In this document: piece by piece, positions 27,272-34,800 of the stretch
Numbering within the stretch: the stretch's first letter is position 1
Layout of the letters: every line of letters starts with the position of its first letter
Source of the DNA: Methylopila jiangsuensis
Lineage (GTDB): Bacteria; Pseudomonadota; Alphaproteobacteria; Rhizobiales; Methylopilaceae
Length of the DNA stretch: 64,000 bases
Assembly: GCF_027922305.1 (NCBI RefSeq)
Contig: NZ_BSFK01000013.1
Coordinates: 1 to 64,000, forward strand
Reading direction: 5' to 3'
The notes under the pieces: model-generated
What the model was told of the DNA's origin: nothing
Seen by the model: only the letters and a program-made list of their open reading frames with translations
Databases searched by the model: none
Made by a program: the position numbers and the translations under genes

Positions 27272-28467
27272 GCCGAGATGGTTTCCGTGCGAGTGAAGCC
27301 TTCCGGCAGGCCGAAGGCGGTCAGGCCGCCGGCCTCCAGCACCGCCTTGCGCACGAAGCTGTCGTCCACCAGGTCCCGGGCCGCGAAGGCGGGGTCGAGA
27401 TCGGCGAGGAAGCGGTTGTCGCCCTCGATCGCGGTGTCCTTCAGCCGGCGCACCAGCTCCTCGGTGTAGCTCGGGAACGGGTAGGGCTGGAAGTCGATGC
27501 GGCGCTCGCGCCAGTCCGGGTTGCGGATGGCGCCGGAGGCCGCATAGGCCGCGGCGTCGCTCTCCGCCGGCGCCAGCACCTTCTCCAGCACCGCCTTGGC
27601 GTGGGGGGTGTAGCGGTTGTCGCCGTCCTTGGACAGTAGGGCTGCGGTCTCCGCCCGGTTGTCGCGGGTCCAGAGCTGCGCCTTCACCATGGCGTTGACC
27701 ACCTTCTGCGACCACTCCGGCCGCTCGGCGAGATCGCGCTCCTGCATGAACACCACGCAGCAGGCGTGGTCCTTCCACACGTCGCCGGTGAAGCGCAGCA
27801 CCTTGCCGACGCCGAGCGCCTCCGCCGCGGCGTTGAACGGCTCGGCCACGATGTAGCCGGCTATCTGTTTGGCGGCGAGGGCCGGCACCATGTCGGACGG
27901 CGCCATGATCACGAGCTGCACCTCGTTCGGACCGGGAGCGCCGGTCTTCTTGGTGACGGGGGTGAGGCCGTTCTCCTTCAGCAGCGCCTGCAGCACCACG
28001 TTGTGGATCGAGTACCAGAACGGCACCGCCACCGTCTTGCCGCCGAGCTGCTTCACGTCGGTGACATCCGGACCGACGGTGAGCCCCGAGCCGCCGGTGT
28101 GGTTCCAGGCCACCACCTTGGCCGGCGCCTTGGAGCCGTAGCGCGCCCAGATGGTGATGGGCGACAGCAGATGCACCACGTTGACCTGGCCGGAGATGAA
28201 GGCCTCCACGATCTGGGCCCAGCTTCGGAACAGCACCGGTTTCTCGGCCTTCAGGCCCTCCCGGTCGAAGAAGCCCTTGCCGTGGGCCACCAGCAGCGGC
28301 GTGGCGTCGGTGATGGGGAGATAGCCGATCCGCACCGGCTGGTCCGCGCCCGCGGCTTGCGCCCGGGCCTCCGCGGCCCGCAGCAGCGGCGCGGCGCCAG
28401 CGGCGGTGAACAGGCCGGCGAGCTTCACCGCGTCGCGGCGGGAGAACACGAAATCGTCGGTCGGCAT
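27268..28467 (-). CDS. ABC transporter substrate-binding protein (NMT1/SsuA-like), Tat signal
   Basis: A 399-residue periplasmic binding protein. The twin-arginine signal SRRDAVKLAGLFTAAGAAP implies Tat export of the folded protein. The mature part has RIGYLPITDATPLLVAHGKGFFDREGL, typical of NrtA/SsuA/ThiY-type proteins for nitrate, sulfonates, taurine or related anions. The ligand is unknown. The DszC-like flavoprotein in the operon would fit an organosulfur or amine compound. The ATG at 28467 directly precedes the Tat motif. Confidence 0.87.
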   Translation of the reverse strand: MPTDDFVFSRRDAVKLAGLFTAAGAAPLLRAAEARAQAAGADQPVRIGYLPITDATPLLVAHGKGFFDREGLKAEKPVLFRSWAQIVEAFISGQVNVVHLLSPITIWARYGSKAPAKVVAWNHTGGSGLTVGPDVTDVKQLGGKTVAVPFWYSIHNVVLQALLKENGLTPVTKKTGAPGPNEVQLVIMAPSDMVPALAAKQIAGYIVAEPFNAAAEALGVGKVLRFTGDVWKDHACCVVFMQERDLAERPEWSQKVVNAMVKAQLWTRDNRAETAALLSKDGDNRYTPHAKAVLEKVLAPAESDAAAYAASGAIRNPDWRERRIDFQPYPFPSYTEELVRRLKDTAIEGDNRFLADLDPAFAARDLVDDSFVRKAVLEAGGLTAFGLPEGFTRTETISA

Positions 28468-28480
28468 GGCGGGGGCCTTA

Positions 28481-29248
28481 TCAGTGCGGGCGGAGGGCGG
28501 CGCGCAGCGCCGTGAGGATGTCGAGGCGCAGCGCGCCCAGTTCGGCGAGGGCGTCGTCCCGGGGGTGGGCGAGGGCGACGGTCCAGACGCCGATGGCCTG
28601 CGCCGGCCGGCCCCCGAGCAGGACCACCCGGTCCGCGAGGCCAAGCGCTTCGTCGATGTCGTGGGTGATCAGCACCGCGGCGGTTCCGTGGTCGGCCACG
28701 ATCTTCAGCAGCAGGCGCTGCATGCCGGCGCGGGTCACCTCGTCCAGCGCGCCGAACGGCTCGTCCAGCAGCAGCGCGTCGGGCCGGCGGGCGAGGCAGC
28801 GGGCGAGCGCCGCGCGCTGGGCCATGCCGCCGGAGAGCGCCGCCGGCTTCAGCCGCCGCGCGGCGTCGAGCCCGACCTCGGCGATGGCCGCGTCCACCAG
28901 CGCCTGCCGCTCGGCGCGGGCGCGCCGGGGCTGGCGTTTGAAGTCGAGCCCGAAGGCCACGTTGTCCTCCAGCGACAGCCAGGGCAGCAGGCTCGGGTCC
29001 TGGAACGCCATGGCGACGCGGGGGTGGGGGGCGTTGAGCGTCACGCCGCCGGCCGCCACATGGCCCTCGCTCGGCGGCTGCAGGCCGGCCAGCACCCGCA
29101 GCAGGCTGGACTTGCCGACCCCGCTCGGGCCGAGCACCGCCACCACCTCGCCGGGGGCGACGCTGAGGTCGAAGCCGCGCAGCACCGGGGCGGCGGCGCC
29201 CGGATAGCGGATGGCGACGTTCTTCGCCTCCAGCGCGGGCTGGCTCAT
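28481..29248 (-). CDS. ABC transporter ATP-binding protein (nitrate/sulfonate type)
   Basis: A 255-residue ATPase with Walker A GPSGVGKSS, Q-loop FQDPSLLPW, signature LSGGMAQRAALARCLA, Walker B ALLLDEPFGALD and switch ITHDIDEAL, typical of SsuB/TauB/NrtD proteins. It energises the permease encoded two genes downstream. Its start overlaps the stop of the flavoprotein gene by four bases. Confidence 0.92.
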   Translation of the reverse strand: MSQPALEAKNVAIRYPGAAAPVLRGFDLSVAPGEVVAVLGPSGVGKSSLLRVLAGLQPPSEGHVAAGGVTLNAPHPRVAMAFQDPSLLPWLSLEDNVAFGLDFKRQPRRARAERQALVDAAIAEVGLDAARRLKPAALSGGMAQRAALARCLARRPDALLLDEPFGALDEVTRAGMQRLLLKIVADHGTAAVLITHDIDEALGLADRVVLLGGRPAQAIGVWTVALAHPRDDALAELGALRLDILTALRAALRPH

Positions 29249-30321
29249 GCGGCGCGCCCTGTGGGCTCGCCCTGCGCGGCGAGCGCGGCCTTGAGCTGGA
29301 CAAGGCTCGGGGTGATCACCGGCAGGAACGCCGCCTCGCGCCAGCGCCGGGCGAAGCCCTCGCCGGGGCCGGCGAGATAGCACTTGCCGCCGCTCGCCTG
29401 CAGTTCGAGCCCGACCGCGTCGTTGGCGGCCTCCGCCAGCGCGATGCGGATGCGGAACAGCTCGGCGGGGCGGGCCACGAAGGCGCCCTCGGCGAGACCC
29501 TTGCGCAGGGCGTCCGTTCCCGCCTGAAGCCGCTCGGCGGTCGCGTCCAGTTCGGTCCCGAGCGCGTGGCGCCCCGCGCCGGCGGCTGAGCGCGCCTCGG
29601 CGAGCGACCGACGGGCGAGGCCGATGGACATCCCGATCTGGAAGCCGAGAAAGGCCGGGCGCACCTTCGGGCACCAGTCCAGCGCGTCGGGCGCGATCAC
29701 CTCGTCGGGGCCGACGTTCACGTCCTCGAAGCGCAGCGCCGCCGTGCTGGTGGAGCGCAGCGCCATCAGGTCGAGATCGGGCGACCGGATCACGCCGGCC
29801 CGGTCATGGGCGACGGAAGCCACGAACGGGCGCCCGTCCGGGCCCGAAACCGCAGCCGCCACATGGAAGCCCTCGGCCCGGAGATTGGTCACCCAGGGCA
29901 GCTTGCCGTCCAGCCGCAAGCGGCCGCCCTCGGCGCGGGCGGAGACCTGAAGCTCCTCCAGTCCGGCGAGGAACTTCATGGCGTTGGACAGGCCGGTGGC
30001 GCCGGCGACGCGGCCAGCGAACAGGTCCGGCAGCAGGCGGTCGCGCAGGGCGGCGTTCGGGCTCTGGAGCAGATACTCCACATAGGCGCGATGGCCCCAG
30101 AACACGAAGCCCGCCGCGAGCGAGCGCTCGGACACGGCGGCGATCGTCTCCACCACGTCGAAGGTTCCGCCGCCGGCGCCGCCGAGCGACGCGGGCGCGC
30201 CGATGCGGAACAGGTCCGCTGCGGCGAGGCGCGGCAGCAGCTCCGACGGCGCGACGGCGCCGGCGTCGAGGCCGGCGGCGGACGCATCGAGCCAGCCGGC
30301 GAGGATGGGGGAGAGGGCCAT
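29245..30321 (-). CDS. Acyl-CoA dehydrogenase-fold flavoprotein (possible class D monooxygenase)
   Basis: A 358-residue protein of the acyl-CoA dehydrogenase superfamily. It has FDVVETIAAVSERSLAAGFVFWGHRAYVEYLL, ATGLSNAMKFL, LPWVTNLRAEGFHVAAAVS and the late QASGGKCYLAGPGEGFARRWREA segment. The usual catalytic glutamate region of true acyl-CoA dehydrogenases is not evident. Such proteins beside sulfonate-type ABC transporters are often flavin-dependent N- or S-oxygenases of the DszC/SfnB kind, which use reduced flavin from a separate reductase. Substrate unknown. Confidence 0.72.
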   Translation of the reverse strand: MALSPILAGWLDASAAGLDAGAVAPSELLPRLAAADLFRIGAPASLGGAGGGTFDVVETIAAVSERSLAAGFVFWGHRAYVEYLLQSPNAALRDRLLPDLFAGRVAGATGLSNAMKFLAGLEELQVSARAEGGRLRLDGKLPWVTNLRAEGFHVAAAVSGPDGRPFVASVAHDRAGVIRSPDLDLMALRSTSTAALRFEDVNVGPDEVIAPDALDWCPKVRPAFLGFQIGMSIGLARRSLAEARSAAGAGRHALGTELDATAERLQAGTDALRKGLAEGAFVARPAELFRIRIALAEAANDAVGLELQASGGKCYLAGPGEGFARRWREAAFLPVITPSLVQLKAALAAQGEPTGRAA

Positions 30322-30340
30322 GGCGGTCAGGCGCGCGCCG

Positions 30341-30913
30341 TCATTCCGCGGCCGCAGCCTGCGGCCCGTCCCAGCGGTAGGCCTCAAGCTGGGGGTTCAG
30401 CGGCGGCTGGCCGAGATTGTTGGCGAAGTTGCAGAGCGTGGCGAGGCTGACGCCCAGCACCACCTCCAGCGCCGCCTGGTCGTCGAAGCCGGCCGCCTTG
30501 AACGCCGCGAGCTCCGCGTCCGACACCCGGCCGCGGGTGGCGATCACGGCGCTGGTGAAGGTCTGCACCGCGTCGAAGCGGGCGTCGCCGGTGGGCCGCA
30601 GCGCGCGTAGCGCGTCCACCCTGGCCTCGTCGAGTCCGGCCTTCTTGAACGCCACCGCCGTATGTCCGGCGACGCAGAAGCCGCAGCCATGGGTGGCGGC
30701 GGCGGTGAGCTGCACCACCTCGCGCTCGGCGAGCGGCAGCGACGCCCGGCCGTTCAGCCCGCCCACGGTGAGATAGGTCTCAAGCGCCACCGGCGCGTTA
30801 GCCAGCACCCGAAGCAGGTTCGGCAGGAAGCCGTTGGCCTTCTCCGCCGCGGTCAGGAACGGCTTCGCGGCTTCGGGAGCGTCGTCGACGGCGCGGAGCG
30901 GGAGACGGGACAT
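30341..30913 (-). CDS. Carboxymuconolactone decarboxylase / AhpD-like protein
   Basis: A 190-residue all-helical protein with the AhpD-type redox motif CGFCVAGH (CxxC followed by His three residues later) in AAATHGCGFCVAGHTAVAFKKAGL. Family members act as peroxidase-type disulfide reductases. In this operon it could protect or reduce the flavoprotein system or handle peroxide by-products. It follows the Rrf2 gene by 87 bases and precedes the flavoprotein gene by 19. Confidence 0.82.
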   Translation of the reverse strand: MSRLPLRAVDDAPEAAKPFLTAAEKANGFLPNLLRVLANAPVALETYLTVGGLNGRASLPLAEREVVQLTAAATHGCGFCVAGHTAVAFKKAGLDEARVDALRALRPTGDARFDAVQTFTSAVIATRGRVSDAELAAFKAAGFDDQAALEVVLGVSLATLCNFANNLGQPPLNPQLEAYRWDGPQAAAAE

Positions 30914-31000
30914 GAGCGGGCCCTTTCATGCTCTGGTGGTTGAGGCCGCAGTCGAAGGCCGCGCCTCAGCGGAGGAAGGATGGCGTTCCGGCGCTGGACG

Positions 31001-31450
31001 TCAAATCTGGTAGACGAAGCTCGCCATGCCGTCGCCGCCCAGATCCCGCATTTCCGTCAACGTGCGGTGGTCCAGAACGTCGGCGATCGCCTCCCGCACG
31101 TCGAGCATCATCATCCGCACCTCGCAGCGCGTGATGTCCTCGCAGTCCTGACACGGCGCATAGGCCGAGCGGCTGGCGCAGGGCAGGGGCGCCAGCGGCC
31201 CGTCGAGCGTGCGCACGATCTCGCCCACGCTGATCTCGTCGGAGGGGCGGGCCAGCATGTAACCGCCGAGACGTCCCTTCTTGCTGGAGAGCAGTCCGGC
31301 GTTGCGCAGGTCGCCGAGGATCGCGTCGAGAAACTTCTTGGGGATGCCGTTGCGCTCCGCGATCTCGGCCACGAAAGTCGAGCGGCCCGGCGGCAGCGAG
31401 GCCAGGTCGATCATGGCCTTGAGGCCGTATTTGGCTTTCTTCGTCAGCAT
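31001..31450 (-). CDS. Rrf2-family transcriptional regulator with four cysteines
   Basis: A 149-residue winged-helix regulator starting MLTKKAKYGLKAMIDLA, with the recognition region IPKKFLDAILGDLRNAGLLSSKKGRLGGYML. Cysteines are at 91, 100, 103 and 109 (CASRSAYAPCQDCEDITRC). Related regulators (IscR, NsrR, RirA) bind an Fe-S cluster through three cysteines in this loop, so cluster- or redox-sensing is plausible. It is divergent from the gltB-like operon and heads the ABC/flavoprotein operon, so it probably controls both. ATG at 31450 is the family start; the upstream extension is not conserved. Confidence 0.85.
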   Translation of the reverse strand: MLTKKAKYGLKAMIDLASLPPGRSTFVAEIAERNGIPKKFLDAILGDLRNAGLLSSKKGRLGGYMLARPSDEISVGEIVRTLDGPLAPLPCASRSAYAPCQDCEDITRCEVRMMMLDVREAIADVLDHRTLTEMRDLGGDGMASFVYQI

Positions 31451-31522
31451 GCGGAACTCGGGCCGGCGAGGGGCGCGGGGCGTCAGGAATCGACGGCCCC
31501 GAGCGGTGCGCGATTTTTTAAT

Positions 31523-31551
31523 TACATAGATTGAATAGATTTTATGGTCAA
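31523..31551 (-). promoter_or_regulatory. Promoter of the rrf2 operon with repeat in its spacer
   Basis: Minus-strand TTGACC (31551-31546), a 17-base spacer and TATGTA (31528-31523). The spacer holds ATCTATTCAATCTATG, a short direct repeat that could bind the Rrf2 protein itself. Confidence 0.5.
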
Positions 31552-31655
31552 GGCGCCGAGCCGACGCCGGGCGGCCATGCGATGCGCGATGACGTCCGCT
31601 TCCCCCGCGGCGTCGGAGCCTGATCTTCAAGGCGCAGGCGTAGTTCTTGAAATTG

Positions 31656-31688
31656 TTCAAAGTTCAATGTTGAGAGTCTATATTGAAC
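31656..31688 (+). promoter_or_regulatory. Promoter of the gltB-like operon with overlapping inverted repeat
   Basis: TTCAAA (31656-31661), a 17-base spacer and TATATT (31679-31684). GTTCAAT (31662-31668) and ATTGAAC (31682-31688) form an inverted repeat framing the spacer and -10, an arrangement expected for a repressor site. It would give a leader of about 113 bases. Confidence 0.5.
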
Positions 31689-31736
31689 ATCGGCGGCGAT
31701 GGCGCTAAGCGACCCTTCTGTCCCGGAGCTTTGACC

Positions 31737-31755
31737 GTTTTTAAGCGTTAAAAAC
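31737..31755. promoter_or_regulatory. Perfect AT-rich palindrome in the gltB-like leader
   Basis: GTTTTTAA and TTAAAAAC arms around GCG, 49 bases before the TTG start. It may be an operator or a leader hairpin. Confidence 0.45.
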
Positions 31756-31803
31756 AGTGAGTCCGCCGGGTCTTGGCCCCTCGCGAATTCAGGTCCGACG
31801 CCG

Positions 31804-34800
31804 TTGTCCGCTGCCGAGACTTACCGTCTTTTCGACGACGCCGAAGAACGTTCGAGCTGCGGCGTCGGCTTCATCACCCGCAAGGACGGCGTCCAGACCC
31901 ACGACGTGCTGGCGAAGGCCCATGAAGCGCTCTGCGCCGTGCCCCATCGCGGCGGCATGTCGGCGGAGGGCGTGGGCGACGGCGCCGGCGTGTCCGTGGA
32001 CCTTTCGCTCGGCTTCTTCCGCAGCCTCACCGGCCGCGCCGACCTGACGCCCGGCCGCTTCGGCGTGGGCAACGTGTTTTTGCCGCGCGATCCCGCCGAG
32101 CACGAGCGCGCCGGCCGCATCATCGCGGCGGCGCTCGCCGACGAGGGCATGGCCGTGCTGCTCACGCGCGACGTGCCGGTCGACCCGAGCGTGCTGCGGC
32201 CCGCCGCGGTGCGCCGCCAGCTTCCGATCCGCCAGTGGGTGTTCGCCGCGCCGGACGGCGCCCCGGACCTCGCCGCCTTCGACCGCGCCATCAACCGCGC
32301 GCTGCTGGCGATCGAGGCCGACGCCTATTCCGATCCCGCGCTGAAGGGCTTCTATCCGCTGTCGTTCTCGGCCCGCACCCAGGTGCTGAAGGGCCGGCTG
32401 AACTCCAACGAGGTGCTGCCCTACTTCCGCGACCTGACGGACCCGGCCCACGCGGTCCACACCCTGTTCTTCCACACGCGGTTCTCCACCAACACCGACC
32501 CGCGCACCTCCATGGCCCAGCCGTTCCGGCTGATGGCGCACAACGGCGAGCTCAACACCGACAAGAAGAACCGCCTGTCGGAGGCCGCGATCGCCCGAGC
32601 CCGCAACGGCCGCATCGTGTCGCCGGAAGGCCAGTCGGACTCCTGCCGCCTCGACCAGACGTTGCAGAGCCGGGTGATGGAGGACGGGCTCGACCTCGTG
32701 ACCGCGGTGGTCTCCATGATGCCGCCGGCCTGGGAGAACGACGCGACGCTCTCCCCCCAGGTGCGGGCGATGTTCGAGTATTTCTCGCTCTACGAGGAGA
32801 AGAACGACGGCCCGGCGGCCCTCGTCTTCGGCGACGGCGAGATCATCGGCGCGCGCCTCGACCGGCTTGGCCTGCGCCCGCTGCGCTCGGTGGAGACGGC
32901 GGAGTACCTGTGCGTCATGTCGGAGGCGGGGCAGATCCGCTTTCCGGCCGAGACGGTCCTGCGCCGCGGCCGCATCGAGGCCGGCGGCATGCTGTACTGG
33001 GACCACCGCGAGGCGCGGTCCTACGGCACGGCCGACGCGCTGGAGAAGCTCGCCGGCGCCCGCGACTACAAGACCCTGCTGGACGCCGCCCGCGTCACGC
33101 TGGAGGCCCTGCCGGACATCCCGGCGGAGGCTCAGGGGTCGCCGCTGCGCTACAACGGCGATCTGGAGCGCCACCAGCGCTACGTCGCCTATTCGCACAA
33201 TCAGGAAAGCTTCAAGTTCCTGATGGACCCGATGCTGCAGACCGGGTCCGAGAAGATCGCGGCCATGGGCTACGGCCTCGCCATCAACGCGCTCTCCGAT
33301 CAGGAAGGCGGCGTCGCCAAGTATTTCTCCCAGCGCTTCGCGCAGGTGACCAACCCGCCGCTGGACAGCTTGCGCGAAGCGGACGGCATGACGCTGCGGG
33401 TGGCGCTGGGCGCCAAGCCCAACATCGGCGCGCCCTCGGCGCCGCAGATCGTGATCCGCTCGCCGGTGCTCAGCCATCTCGACATGCTGAAGATCCGCGA
33501 GCAGGGCGCCACGCCGAAGCAGCGGTTCGACATCCTCTACGTCCCCGTGTTCGGCGACCCGGCCGGCGCCGCCCGCGCCATCGAGGCGGCGGTCGAGGCG
33601 GTGTGCGATCAGGTCGAGGCCTTCGCGCGCGAGAAGGGCGGCGTCGCGGTGCTGACCGACCGGCACGTGGCGCGCGACCGCGCGGCGCTGCCGCTGATCA
33701 TCGTGATCTCGGCGGTGAACCAGCGCCTGATCGAGCAGGGGCTGCGGCTCCGGGTGTCGCTGATCGCGGAGAGCGGGCAGATCGCCTCCTCGCACCATGT
33801 GGCGACCGCGCTCGGCTTCGGGGCGTCGGCGGTCTATCCGCTCGGCGTCCAGTTCCGGGCCGAGGAGAAGTACGGCGCCGACGCCGACAAGGCCTTCAAG
33901 CGCTTCGCAAAGGCGGCGGAGAAGTCGCTGATGAAGACCATGGGCAAGGTCGGCCTCTGCACCGCCGAGAGCTACATCGGCGGCGAGTTCTTCGAGCCCA
34001 ACTTCCTCGACACCAACGACGGCCCGCTGAAGCGCTGGTTCCCCAACGTGAAGACGCCGGTCGGCGGCGTGACCTTCGAGGTCATCGCCCAGGCGGCGGC
34101 CGACTGGCACCGGAAGGCGCTCGACGTGCGCGGCGAGGACGACATCCCGCTGCTCGGCCTGTTCAAGGAGCGCGCGGAAGGCGCGGGCCACTCCTTCGGC
34201 GTCGCCGCCGTGCGCGGCTTCGTGGACATGACCGAGGAGCCGATCGCCTTCGAGGCGCCGGACGCCGGGTCGGATGCGGACGCGCTGCGCCTGCTGCCGC
34301 TGACGCGGCTCGCCGACGCCTTCGGCCTCGACGAGGAGGCCTACAAGCGCACCAGCTTCGAGCGCCGCAGCCCGCAGGAAATCGACGCCTTCCGCATCAC
34401 GCCCGGCTATCGCGCCTTCAGCCGCATGATGGCGGAGGAGCGCATGCGCCGCCCGGCCGCGCTCCGCGACGTGCTGGCCATGCCGGCGGACGTCACCTTC
34501 CTGACCCACGCGGACGATTTCCGCCGCGAGCTCGGCCGCTTCGCCCGCTTCGGCAATGTGAGCGTCCTCGCCCGCGGCCTGACCCCGGAGCGGGTCGGGG
34601 CGGACGAGTTCCGGCTCGACCTCACCGGGCCGCTCGGCGCCGATCCGGGGCGCCTGACCGCGCTCGGCCAGTCGCTGGTGCAGCGGTTCAAGGCCGACAT
34701 CCTCGGCCACTGGGTCGAGGGCGGGCGGCTCGCGCTCAAGGCGAAGGGCGAGGCGCTGGCCTGGCTGTCGCTGCTGCAGGCCGCGCCGGACAGCGTGGAG

